Positions 18,766 to 28,158 of a DNA stretch of 32,557 bases are shown here, in pieces. The notes under the pieces are model-generated. The model was not told the origin of the DNA. It saw nothing but the letters and a program-made list of their open reading frames with translations, and ran no database searches. The stretch is from Opitutales bacterium. Lineage in GTDB: Bacteria; Verrucomicrobiota; Verrucomicrobiia; Opitutales; Opitutaceae. How positions within the stretch are numbered: position 1 is the stretch's first letter; the number at the start of each line of letters is the position of its first letter. The position numbers were made by a program, and so were the translations under genes. Where the stretch lies: NCBI GenBank assembly GCA_021772595.1, contig JAJFLS010000693.1:1-32557 (forward strand), read 5' to 3'.

Positions 18766-20061
18766 ATGAAGTCCCACCCGACTAGTCCCACAACTAGCGC
18801 TATTTTTTACGTGCGTAACGCCATTGCTATGGCGAGCATCGCCCTTTCTTTGTTCGCGGAATCTCAGGCTCAATCTCTCCGCGATTCCGTCGAGGCCATG
18901 TTCGAGGAGTTCCCACGCATCAAAATGGGTCAGGCCGATGTGCGAATCAACGAGGATTCCCTCGACAGCGCCCGCAGCCAAAGACTTCCCCAAGTTGGAC
19001 TCAGCTTGCGAGGCGGCGAAGAACGTTTCCGCAATTCGGCATCGCGATTCGCGTTCACCAAGCTCGGAGGACTCTCCCTCGACGCGAGCCAGCTCATTTT
19101 CGACGGAGGCTCCACAAGAAGCCGGATCGAGGAAGCCCGCGCCCTCAACTATCTCAGCCAAAGCAACCTAGAAGACACGCGACAATCACTCGCTCTCGAA
19201 CTTTCACAGAACTACGTAGACATTCTCAAGTACCGAACGCTCGTTAGCTTCGCCGAGGAAAGCGTCCGCATCCACCGAACCGCTCTAAACAAGACCAGCC
19301 AGAAGTTCACAGCCGGTGCGGGGCCTCAAGCAGACGTCGAGCTCGTGAAAGCCCGCCTCTCGATGTCCGAAGCGACTCTTGAAGCCAGACACCGGCAGCT
19401 CGCGTACGCCATCACCGCCTACCGGAAATACACAGGGCAAACTCCGGCCGAACTAGAAGAACCCGAATTTCCCGATTGGGCGTTGCCGCTATCCATTGAC
19501 GAAGTCGACCTCGCGCAGAACCCGAAGATCCAGTCCGCTCGAATAAGCGTCACAGCATCCGAAGCGCGAATCAAGGGAGCCAGAAGCGCTTTCGTCCCAC
19601 AATTCAATCTTTTCCTTCAAAGCGAATCCACTGACAGCGCCCGCTACTCCGATCGGCAAGAAGACATGTCCGGCTTGGTCGTCATGTCCTACGACGTTTT
19701 CGGCGGCGGTCGTCGCAAAGCGGAACTCCAACGCGCCCGATCCGTCGCGGACAAAGCGCTTTTCGAACTCGACGATGCAACAGTCGAAGTCAGAGCCGCT
19801 TTTCTAAATGCTTGGAACGATCTCGTGATCGCCGAAGAACGCCTGCTTCAGCTAGAGCAATACCGGGATGCGATGGAATCCGTCGTCAAGGCGTACCAGC
19901 AGCAATTCGAGCTCGGCCAGCGCGCCCTCATCAACGTGCTCGATGTTGAAAACGAACTCTTCTCAGCCAAATCCTCCGTCGCAGAGGAACGCTACAACCG
20001 GCTCCAAGCCGCCTACCGAGCCCTTTCCTCCAACGGAACTCTCCTGGAAACCATATACTAA
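18766..20061 (+). CDS. TolC-family outer membrane efflux/secretion protein
   Basis: Signal peptide; QLIFDGGSTRSRIEEARA, QSARISVTASEARIKGARSAFVPQFNL, GQRALINVLDVENELFSA. Confidence 0.93.
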   Translation: MKSHPTSPTTSAIFYVRNAIAMASIALSLFAESQAQSLRDSVEAMFEEFPRIKMGQADVRINEDSLDSARSQRLPQVGLSLRGGEERFRNSASRFAFTKLGGLSLDASQLIFDGGSTRSRIEEARALNYLSQSNLEDTRQSLALELSQNYVDILKYRTLVSFAEESVRIHRTALNKTSQKFTAGAGPQADVELVKARLSMSEATLEARHRQLAYAITAYRKYTGQTPAELEEPEFPDWALPLSIDEVDLAQNPKIQSARISVTASEARIKGARSAFVPQFNLFLQSESTDSARYSDRQEDMSGLVVMSYDVFGGGRRKAELQRARSVADKALFELDDATVEVRAAFLNAWNDLVIAEERLLQLEQYRDAMESVVKAYQQQFELGQRALINVLDVENELFSAKSSVAEERYNRLQAAYRALSSNGTLLETIY

Positions 20062-20084
20062 CAATACCGAATTTATTTACAGCC

Positions 20085-20966
20085 ATGGAATCAGCCAGCC
20101 AGCCAACTCCCTCTCCCGCAGAAACCGACCTGCGAGTACTCATCGTCGAGGACTCGAAGATCGAAGCTAAGTTCACGGCGAATCTGCTCAAGAAAAACGG
20201 ATACGCCGTCGTCCACGAACGCGTCGAGACCGAAGAGCAAATGTCCACTGCGCTCGACGAGCATAAGTGGGACATCATCATTTCCGACTACCAGATGCCC
20301 GATTTCGACGGGATGCGGGCGCTCAAGGTATTTCAGAAGTACGAGCTAGATATTCCATTCATTCTCGTTTCCGGGAAAATCGGCGAGGAAACCGCCGTCG
20401 ATCTCATGAAAATGGGGGCCCACGACTACATAATGAAGGGCAACACCGCTCGGCTCGTCCCAGCCATTAAAAGCCATCTCCAGGACGCCGCCAATCGCCG
20501 CGAGAACCTCCGTCTGGAAAAACGCCTCAAAGAAAGCGAAGCCCAGTACCGCGGTTTCTTCCAGAATGCCCATATCGGCATTTTCCGCTGCTCCGAGAAC
20601 GGCGCCCTCCTCGACGCGAATCTGCGAATGGCGAACGCTTTTGGTTTCGAAAACCCGCAGGATTTCATGAAATCGATCGAGACGCTCAAGCCCGAGATCC
20701 ACGATTTGAATACGCGCGAAGCTCGGACTGTTAAGCTAATCGAATTGGCAAATCAGGACGATCACTGCGAAGCCAGTTTCCATCGTGCCGACGGTTCCAT
20801 CATGGAAGCGAAAATCAACGTTTGGGCAATCCAGGAAGATCCGGAAAAGCCCGTCTATCTCGAAGGCATCGTTGAGGATATCACCAAGCAGAAAGAAATG
20901 GAGCGCAAGCTTCGCGAAATGGAGGAGCTGCACGAGTCGTTGATCGATCTCACCAGCAATCTGTAA
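20085..20966 (+). CDS. REC-PAS response regulator lacking a recognisable kinase or DNA-binding output domain
   Basis: VLIVEDSKIEAKFTANLLKKNGY, IISDYQMPDFDG, FILVSGKIGEE, HDYIMKGN; followed by a PAS segment ending in a short coil (KEMERKLREMEELHESL). Confidence 0.88.
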   Translation: MESASQPTPSPAETDLRVLIVEDSKIEAKFTANLLKKNGYAVVHERVETEEQMSTALDEHKWDIIISDYQMPDFDGMRALKVFQKYELDIPFILVSGKIGEETAVDLMKMGAHDYIMKGNTARLVPAIKSHLQDAANRRENLRLEKRLKESEAQYRGFFQNAHIGIFRCSENGALLDANLRMANAFGFENPQDFMKSIETLKPEIHDLNTREARTVKLIELANQDDHCEASFHRADGSIMEAKINVWAIQEDPEKPVYLEGIVEDITKQKEMERKLREMEELHESLIDLTSNL

Positions 20967-23197
20967 TGAAACCTCAATCACAAGACCGTACCGCTCCTAG
21001 TAGCGGGCCCGCCGTGAATCGCCTCTCCAAAGGCGCTGTCAAAGAGCCTGCTGCTGAAGCTCCCGCCGCCGAGCATACTGGAATCGACGATCCGCTTTTG
21101 GAAAGCCTCGTCACACTCGGCAAGATCCATCACCGCCCGCTTTCAAAGGAATCTCTAATCTCCGGCCTGCCGCTCGTCGACAACCGGCTCACGCCGAGCC
21201 TTTTTATCCGAGCCGCAGCGAATGCCGGGTTCTCCGCTCGTGTCGTGAAACGCCGGTTGGATAAGATACCGCAACTCGTGCTCCCGGCCGTCCTCCTTCT
21301 CGAAGGCAACAGAGCCCTCGTCCTCATCGGAAAAAACGAAGATGGCTCCTACCAAGTCGTTCTTCCCGAAACCGGAACCGGCGAAAGCGTCGCTAGTGCA
21401 GCGGAGATCGAAAGCGACTACACCGGCACTGCCATTTTCATAAAGCCCAATCTCGATTTCGATACGCCTACAGATTCCACTTCGAGCGTCATCGATGCGA
21501 AGAATTGGTTCTGGGGAACTCTTTGGAAATATCGGAAAATCTATTCCAATGCGATCGTCGCTGCCGTATTCATAAATGTATTCGCCATCGCCGGATCGCT
21601 ATTCGTGATGAATGTATACGATCGCGTCATTCCGAACAACGCGATCGATACGCTATGGGTTCTCGCGAGCGGAATATGCATTGTCTACTTATTCGACTTT
21701 CTCCTGAAATCGCTGCGCGGCATACTCATTGACAAGGCCGGGAAAAATGCGGACGTGCTTATGTCCAGCTTCATTTTCCAACGGATCATGGGTATCAAGA
21801 TGCAGAGCAAGCCCAATTCCTCCGGCAGCTTCGCAAATCAAGTCAGAGGCTACGAAAGCCTGCGCGAGTTCTTCACTTCCGCTTCGTTGACGACAATCAT
21901 AGATCTTCCCTTCGTCGCCCTCTTCCTCGTATTCATGGGCTACATAGCCGGGTGGATCGCCTTCATCCCCTGCGTCGCGATCGCCTTGATCCTCGTCATG
22001 GGAGCATCGATGCACATCCCTTTGAAACGGGCCGCCGAAAGAGCTCACGGATCGTCTTCCCAGAAGCATGCCATTCTCGTCGAAGCGATCAACGGATTCG
22101 AAGCCATTCGTGGGCTTTCCGCAGCGGGTACTTTCCAAAAACGAATGGAGGACTGTTTGGGGAAAATGGCGAAGAGCGAAGTGACCTCTCGGCGTTATTC
22201 GTCGTTCGCTTCCAATTTCACCGCATTCACGACACAACTCGTTTCGGTTGTCATCATAGTCGTCTCCGTATTTCGTATACAGGAAGGCGAAATGAGTATG
22301 GGCGCGCTGATTGCCTGCACAATTCTCACCGGACGGGCGATGGCTCCGATCGGACAAGTCGCTGCCCTGCTTTCACGACTTCAAGGATCTCTCGTTTCGC
22401 TGAGCGGATTAAACGATCTCATCAAGCTCCCTCAAGAGCGCGAGGAAGGTCGCGACTATGTCCGCAATACGGATTTCGAGCCGCGCATGGAATTTACTGA
22501 CGTCACATTTTCCTACACGCCGGAAAGCGCCCCCGCGATTGTCAACGCCACTTTCAAGATCGAACCCGGCGAACGAGTCGCCATCCTCGGCCGTGTCGGA
22601 TCAGGCAAAAGCACATTGCTCCGACTCATTCTAGGATTCTACCATTCCACCGGCGGCATGATAACCGTTAACGATACGGATATACGCCAGATCGATCCGG
22701 CAGACTTACGCCGGAAATTAGGATACATCGGTCAAGAGAATCTCCTTTTCCAAGGCACGCTTAAAAGCAACATCGTAATGGGAGCCCCCTGGATGGACGA
22801 AGAAGCGATGATCGAAGCGGCCAAGACTTCTGGCGTCGAGCGTTTCACATCAAAGCACCCGCTTGGCTACGATCTTCAAGTCGGAGAGCGCGGCGAACTC
22901 CTTTCCGGCGGCCAGCGCCAAGGCGTCAATATCGCTCGGGCCTTGCTGACCAAACCCAGTCTTCTCGTCATGGACGAGCCCACCAGCGCAATGGACGCAA
23001 ACGCCGAACGAGAATTCATCTCGAACATCGAACGTTACTCGAAAGAAGCGAACCGTACGCTGGTACTCTCTACCCACAAGCCTTCGATGCTTAAGCTAGC
23101 CGATCGCATCATAGTCATGGACCAAGGAAGAATCGTGGCCGACGGCCCGAAGACCGATGTCATGCGTCAACTTTCCGGAGGAGGAGATAGAAACTGA
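20966..23197 (+). CDS. Type I secretion permease/ATPase (LapB-like) with cysteine-less C39-like N-terminal domain
   Basis: Walker A GRVGSGKS, signature LSGGQRQG, Walker B LLVMDEPTSAMD; N-terminal LESLVTLGKIHHRPLSKESLISGLPL...LTPSLFIRAAANAGFSARVV typical of LapB-type transporters; TAATG overlap with the upstream gene. Confidence 0.93.
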   Translation: MKPQSQDRTAPSSGPAVNRLSKGAVKEPAAEAPAAEHTGIDDPLLESLVTLGKIHHRPLSKESLISGLPLVDNRLTPSLFIRAAANAGFSARVVKRRLDKIPQLVLPAVLLLEGNRALVLIGKNEDGSYQVVLPETGTGESVASAAEIESDYTGTAIFIKPNLDFDTPTDSTSSVIDAKNWFWGTLWKYRKIYSNAIVAAVFINVFAIAGSLFVMNVYDRVIPNNAIDTLWVLASGICIVYLFDFLLKSLRGILIDKAGKNADVLMSSFIFQRIMGIKMQSKPNSSGSFANQVRGYESLREFFTSASLTTIIDLPFVALFLVFMGYIAGWIAFIPCVAIALILVMGASMHIPLKRAAERAHGSSSQKHAILVEAINGFEAIRGLSAAGTFQKRMEDCLGKMAKSEVTSRRYSSFASNFTAFTTQLVSVVIIVVSVFRIQEGEMSMGALIACTILTGRAMAPIGQVAALLSRLQGSLVSLSGLNDLIKLPQEREEGRDYVRNTDFEPRMEFTDVTFSYTPESAPAIVNATFKIEPGERVAILGRVGSGKSTLLRLILGFYHSTGGMITVNDTDIRQIDPADLRRKLGYIGQENLLFQGTLKSNIVMGAPWMDEEAMIEAAKTSGVERFTSKHPLGYDLQVGERGELLSGGQRQGVNIARALLTKPSLLVMDEPTSAMDANAEREFISNIERYSKEANRTLVLSTHKPSMLKLADRIIVMDQGRIVADGPKTDVMRQLSGGGDRN

Positions 23198-24441
23198 TGA
23201 GCCAGGAATCCACAGCGAATAACAGCGACGCGAATGACAGTCGCGAAAAAGTGCAAGCCGGTGATCTCGATTTCATCGCGGATTGCAAAGCGGCCTTTCT
23301 CCAGGAGAAAATGCCCTATACGAACGTGCTGTTGCTGACCGTTGTCGGCTTCATCGTCGCGTTCCTCATTTGGGCCACTCAGTCGAGAGTCGGCGAGATC
23401 GCGCGCGGGCATGGCAAAATAGTCCCGTCCGGAAGCACTCAAATCGTGCAAAGCCTCGAAGGAGGAATTGTATCCAATATCTGGGTGAAAGAAGGCGAAC
23501 CCGTTGAGCAAGGACAACTACTGGCCAAAATCGACGACACTCTCTTTAAAGCCAATTATCGCGAGAGCCTCGCGGAACGCGATCATTTGATCGCCAGGAT
23601 CACTCGACTCGACGCAGAATCGCTTGGCCAGGATTCTATTCAATTCTCGGATTCGCTCGTCGAGAAACGCCCCGATTTGGTTGCTTCCGAATCGCTGCTT
23701 TTCAATACCCGTCGCGAGCAAATCACAAGCAATCAAAACCGCTTGCAAACGAGCCTCGATTTGAAGAGTCGCGAACTGAACATCACCCGCCCTCTCGCTG
23801 AATCCGGGGTCGTTTCCCAGGTCGAACTGATACGACTGGAAACCATGGTCAATGATCTCGAAGGCCAAATTGAGAGAGAGAAGTCCGAGTACATCAGCGA
23901 AGTCATTTCCCAAAACAACGAATACAAATCCAGCCTCAGAAAAATCGAGGAAACAATTCACGCCTACCAAGACAAAGTCGCTCGCACATCGATCAAAGCG
24001 CCTGTCGCGGGCATTGTGAACAAGCTCCACATCAAGACTCTGGGCGGCGTTATCCAGCCGGGAGCGCCTATCGTGGAGATCGTCCCGATCGGAGACAATC
24101 TGCTTGTCCAGGCGAACATCAACCCGTCCGACATCGCCTTCATCAAACTTGAACAGGACGCGACCGTTAAGCTGACGGCCTACGATTTCGCTATTTACGG
24201 CGGACTCGAAGGCACCGTCGAAAACATCAGCGCCGACACGTTCGTCGAGGAGGACGGAAACAGCTATTATCAAGTTCTCGTTCGCACCGGCGATCGATCT
24301 CTCAAAACCGCGGACGAGTCGCTAAAGATTATCCCCGGTATGGTCGTGCAGGTCGACATCAAGACTGGCCGAAAAAGCGTTCTCGATTACATCCTCAAGC
24401 CGCTAATGCGAGCGAAGATGAACGCGTTTACGGAGCGCTGA
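23197..24441 (+). CDS. HlyD-family type I secretion membrane fusion protein (LapC-like)
   Basis: Single TM, GEIARGHGKIVPSGSTQIVQSLEGGIVSNIWVKEGEPVEQGQLLAKID, C-terminal beta-barrel and hairpin; TGATG overlap with the ABC gene. Confidence 0.95.
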   Translation: MSQESTANNSDANDSREKVQAGDLDFIADCKAAFLQEKMPYTNVLLLTVVGFIVAFLIWATQSRVGEIARGHGKIVPSGSTQIVQSLEGGIVSNIWVKEGEPVEQGQLLAKIDDTLFKANYRESLAERDHLIARITRLDAESLGQDSIQFSDSLVEKRPDLVASESLLFNTRREQITSNQNRLQTSLDLKSRELNITRPLAESGVVSQVELIRLETMVNDLEGQIEREKSEYISEVISQNNEYKSSLRKIEETIHAYQDKVARTSIKAPVAGIVNKLHIKTLGGVIQPGAPIVEIVPIGDNLLVQANINPSDIAFIKLEQDATVKLTAYDFAIYGGLEGTVENISADTFVEEDGNSYYQVLVRTGDRSLKTADESLKIIPGMVVQVDIKTGRKSVLDYILKPLMRAKMNAFTER

Positions 24442-24483
24442 TCCACCGAGCTTTTTCGAATACAGGCTCCTACAATTACCGAA

Positions 24484-25590
24484 TCACGGGCCGTAAATCC
24501 CACCTCCTCGAGGGCCGTAGATAATCGACGGCTCTCTTCTAGGAATCGGTGTCGGGTAGCGACCGCGGTTATTGCGTTCGGCTTCTTTCAGGCTTTCGCG
24601 TTCCAGCGCGACAAACGCACCATCATGCTCGTACGCCAGCTCGCGCATGAGGTTGGCGAACTTCAATCCAGATTGGCTGAGCGACAGGGCGTTGCGGATC
24701 AAATTAGGAAAGCCGATCGCGCTTATCCGCGAGAGACGCTCCCCATCCTTCCCCGTATTCAATTTGTCCAGAGTCTTCAAGACGGGATCGGATTTGCCGG
24801 TGAATTCGTCTCCAAAAACGTAAATCCCCATCTTCATTTCCTCATTGTCCGGCTCCGCCAGTCGTCGAATGGCCTGCGCAATCCCTGGCACCGGATTACT
24901 GTCGCTATGATAAGGATACAGACGGGCTGAGCGAACCATATAATCCCTCGTCTCCCTATTGTCCTCCATCCATTTGCTCCGCATGCTTCGGCCCATGATA
25001 AAATGTCCGTCCGCGTCCAATAGCTGGATACCCTTTACCTCTGGATAGGAATCCAAGGTTTCCTCGAATTTCTGAATGACATAGCCCCAGATTAGATTGG
25101 TGCTCGAATCGCGCATACTTCCGGAAGTATCGATCACGAAGGCTATGTGGTTGCTCTCCACGGGTATCCCCACCGGCGTCGGCTCCATCTTCTTCTGCTC
25201 GATTTCCGGATCCGTCTGCATCGCTGCCAGCTCATCCTCGATTTGTTCGATATCCGTGATGAGTTTATCTTTGCTGAAATCCTTGTCGTTGATCTGCTCT
25301 TTCAACTTCGCGATCACCGCATCAAGATCCTGCTCGACAACCGTTCTCTCAATGTCCTTAACGCTCTCCAGTTGAACGAGCGTCGCGGTCTCATCGATCA
25401 TAATCTCGTACTCGTTGAGTTGAAGCATCCTCTGCTGGATAATTCGTTCCAACGCTATGCGGAGATTCGTAACCTCTTTGGTCTTCTTACCCATCGTGAT
25501 GACGAACAACAAAATGATCGCTCCGAATCCGCAGCAGATCACGTCCAGGAACGACAGGCTAAAAACTTGATTTGAGCGTTTTCGTTTCAT
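24484..25590 (-). CDS. VWA domain protein with ExbD/MotB-like N-terminal TM helix (intact MIDAS)
   Basis: MKRKRSNQVFSLSFLDVICCGFGAIILLFVITMGKK TM; coiled coil; HIAFVIDTSGSMRDSS (DxSGS MIDAS). Confidence 0.85.
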   Translation of the reverse strand: MKRKRSNQVFSLSFLDVICCGFGAIILLFVITMGKKTKEVTNLRIALERIIQQRMLQLNEYEIMIDETATLVQLESVKDIERTVVEQDLDAVIAKLKEQINDKDFSKDKLITDIEQIEDELAAMQTDPEIEQKKMEPTPVGIPVESNHIAFVIDTSGSMRDSSTNLIWGYVIQKFEETLDSYPEVKGIQLLDADGHFIMGRSMRSKWMEDNRETRDYMVRSARLYPYHSDSNPVPGIAQAIRRLAEPDNEEMKMGIYVFGDEFTGKSDPVLKTLDKLNTGKDGERLSRISAIGFPNLIRNALSLSQSGLKFANLMRELAYEHDGAFVALERESLKEAERNNRGRYPTPIPRREPSIIYGPRGGGIYGP

Positions 25591-26651
25591 ATATTAGGCC
25601 AGGATTTAGAAGGGCAAACCATTGCCCCGCCTTGGTCGTCCGCCAAACGCCAAAAATGGACAGCCGCGCCCGGGTCCCCTTTCATTGGATACAGTAGCAC
25701 GTTCACGGGATCGTCGAACACCAGAGCCTTTTTCGCCACGCGAAACATATTGATACGGTCGTGGTCATCCGCGGCCGATGGCGCCGTATAGCTATCGGCC
25801 AGCGTCGGCAGCCCATCCACGATCAAGACGATCCGGTCCGGCGTGATCGAAAAGCTATCTATATTAGCGAACGCCTTTTCCAGATTCGCTCCCTCTTCTG
25901 GCACTATCTTATCCAGTTCCTCGAGTACTTCTTTCGTAAGATCGCGATCCGCAGGATCGAACCAATCGGAGCCGTACCGTGATTCGATTGGAGTGACCTC
26001 GTTGTTGAAACAGACAATCTTGTAGCGCGACGTATCTTTGAGATTCGCGATTAGCCAACGCATCCCCGTTTTAACCCGTTTCCACTTGGGGGCATTGCGT
26101 CTTTCTTCGTCGGAATCCTCTAAACTATTCACCGCATCCTCATAAACGTCATGGGTCATCCCCCCCGAAGACTCGATGAGGAAAAGAACGTTATCACCTT
26201 GGATATCGAACCCGGTCAGGTATTGGCGACGCACCTCGTTCGGGATGGGGATCGGAGGCTTATCCTCCTGCATGGGCATGTTCTCCTTGTCATTGATAAG
26301 CTTGCCTAAGTCCTCCTCCATCGATGCCAGTTGAGCGAGAAGCAGAGCGAACTCGTCTTCCAGCTTGGTCTGCATATCTTTTTTCTCGTCAATTGTGACG
26401 TCCGCGAATCGATTTTTTTCGCGAACTGTCGTCAATGAGCGACGCAAATCTTTCAGCTCCTGATCCTTCAGAGCGATGTCATTCTCCATCTGACCGATCA
26501 CTTGCTCGATCTTCGCCTTAATATCGATCAGCGTATCCGACTTCTTGCCAACCGTCAGCACGAACAGAAGCAGCACCGCGCCGAATCCGCAACAGATGCA
26601 GTCCAGGAACGACAGACTGAATACTTCGATTTCGCGCTTTCTTCGCTTCAT
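25587..26651 (-). CDS. Paralogous VWA-like protein with ExbD/MotB-like N-terminal TM helix (degenerate MIDAS)
   Basis: MKRRKREIEVFSLSFLDCICCGFGAVLLLFVLTVGKK TM; VLFLIESSGGM in the MIDAS position; RIVLIVDGLPT; 4-nt ATGA overlap with the next gene. Confidence 0.8.
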   Translation of the reverse strand: MKRRKREIEVFSLSFLDCICCGFGAVLLLFVLTVGKKSDTLIDIKAKIEQVIGQMENDIALKDQELKDLRRSLTTVREKNRFADVTIDEKKDMQTKLEDEFALLLAQLASMEEDLGKLINDKENMPMQEDKPPIPIPNEVRRQYLTGFDIQGDNVLFLIESSGGMTHDVYEDAVNSLEDSDEERRNAPKWKRVKTGMRWLIANLKDTSRYKIVCFNNEVTPIESRYGSDWFDPADRDLTKEVLEELDKIVPEEGANLEKAFANIDSFSITPDRIVLIVDGLPTLADSYTAPSAADDHDRINMFRVAKKALVFDDPVNVLLYPMKGDPGAAVHFWRLADDQGGAMVCPSKSWPNI

Positions 26652-26684
26652 TTTTTTAGATCTCTATTCGTACTCGGTAATTGG

Positions 26685-28154
26685 TCATTCTATACAGTGA
26701 ATCAGCAACAGGAGTTTTCGATTCCCTTGGGCCAGAATCTCGATCGTGTCGCCCGCTTTCAAGCCCGCTTCAGAATCCGTCTCAAAGGATAAACCCTCGG
26801 AAGCTTCGATCATCCACCGATCTTCATTCATCTTCAAGCGGCAAAGTGACACCGGCTCCCCGATCGGTTTGCGATCGACAACGAGATCGAAATTCTCGCT
26901 TTCGCCCAGCCCAATGGAAAACTCGCTCTCGCTCAGCTCATACGCCAGCCCATCGCAGACGACGTGGGTTGGGTTTAGCGAACGGCCTTCTCGGATTACC
27001 CGGATGGATCCATGGGACTTGGGCAAACCCATCTCCAGATTTTCCGGAATGTTCTCCATCGAAATACTGGCATCTATCCGTATCTGATCGATTTCGCTCT
27101 CGACCTTCCAATCCTTCCCGTAATTAGCCGCTCCAAACGCCGCGCTTTCAGGAGGAAGCTCTTTCACCTGGCCAACGCCTTGCGATATTATCGATTCCTT
27201 CAAGCCCTGAACCGTCGCCGCTCTTCCGGACAACGCGATTTGTATCGGCTCGTCGCTATTGGCGAAATCGTTCACCGCGCTCAAGATCGTTTGGGTAAGC
27301 AGCTTCACTTGGGGAGCCAATTCCACCGCGACCATGTCCTTGGAAATCAGCATCTGACGCGACTTATCCCGCGTCGAAACCTCCAGGCTCGCTTCGTTCA
27401 TCCGTCCCAAATTGAAAAGCATTTCGCGCGTCTGAGCATGGAACGCCCGTTCGATCTGACGATCCTCTGTGATATCGAACGAGGTTTGAGCCAAAAACCG
27501 GTTCGACATCGAAGTCGTGAAGCGTTCAAGCATCTTGCCGAAACCGTGCTGGGGCAAGCGCGCGAAGTAGACTCGATCCAGACCGGATCGCTTGTGAAAA
27601 ACCGTGATGTGAGTCGCCCGTGAAAGAAGATCCACGTGAAAAATTCGCTCGCCTTCCGGGACGTTCCAAAGCCCTTCGCTATAAAGCGCGGCGGCCGCCA
27701 TATCTACGATTCCCGCAACTGGAATTCCAATGTCGGATAGAATTCCGAGCAACAAACCCAATCGCTCTTCCGACTTGTCGTTCGACTCTAGATAATGCCC
27801 CGGCACCGCAATGATCGCCTTTTCGATTGAGCCGGCCTCGCCTTCGATCCGCGCGGACAGCTCCTGAAAAAACCGGTAGGCCAATTGCGAATACATCGTC
27901 CGACTATAGTGCCCATCGAGATTGGTCGCCTGAAACGAGAGATCGTCGATGAAATCGCTGCACGTCCGGCGCGGATAAACGAACGCCATTTCCTGAGCGG
28001 GCGACCCGAACGAAAGCTCCCCTGCTCTCGCGTACGCGCAAGCGGGAAATGAATCCAGCCCGTCGCCAATATGAAGGGTACGCGAGGAACCGTCATCGCC
28101 GATCAATACCGCGTTGACGCCTACATCGCTGAGTTCAATACCGATCGTTGCCAT
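26685..28154 (-). CDS. Divergent Hsp70/actin-fold protein with FHA-like C-terminal segment
   Basis: TIGIELSDVGVNAVLIG, KAIIAVPGHYLES, VDMAAAALYSEG, FHVDLLSRATHITVF, IQIALSGRAATVQGLKESI; C-terminal YELSESEFSIGLGESENFDLVVDRKPI...WMIEASEG...LKAGDTIEIL. Confidence 0.75.
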   Translation of the reverse strand: MATIGIELSDVGVNAVLIGDDGSSRTLHIGDGLDSFPACAYARAGELSFGSPAQEMAFVYPRRTCSDFIDDLSFQATNLDGHYSRTMYSQLAYRFFQELSARIEGEAGSIEKAIIAVPGHYLESNDKSEERLGLLLGILSDIGIPVAGIVDMAAAALYSEGLWNVPEGERIFHVDLLSRATHITVFHKRSGLDRVYFARLPQHGFGKMLERFTTSMSNRFLAQTSFDITEDRQIERAFHAQTREMLFNLGRMNEASLEVSTRDKSRQMLISKDMVAVELAPQVKLLTQTILSAVNDFANSDEPIQIALSGRAATVQGLKESIISQGVGQVKELPPESAAFGAANYGKDWKVESEIDQIRIDASISMENIPENLEMGLPKSHGSIRVIREGRSLNPTHVVCDGLAYELSESEFSIGLGESENFDLVVDRKPIGEPVSLCRLKMNEDRWMIEASEGLSFETDSEAGLKAGDTIEILAQGNRKLLLLIHCIE

Positions 28155-28158
28155 AAAA

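Noticed and set aside
23518-24273. 251-aa - strand ORF
   Set aside because: Antisense to hlyD-like gene; no domain signal
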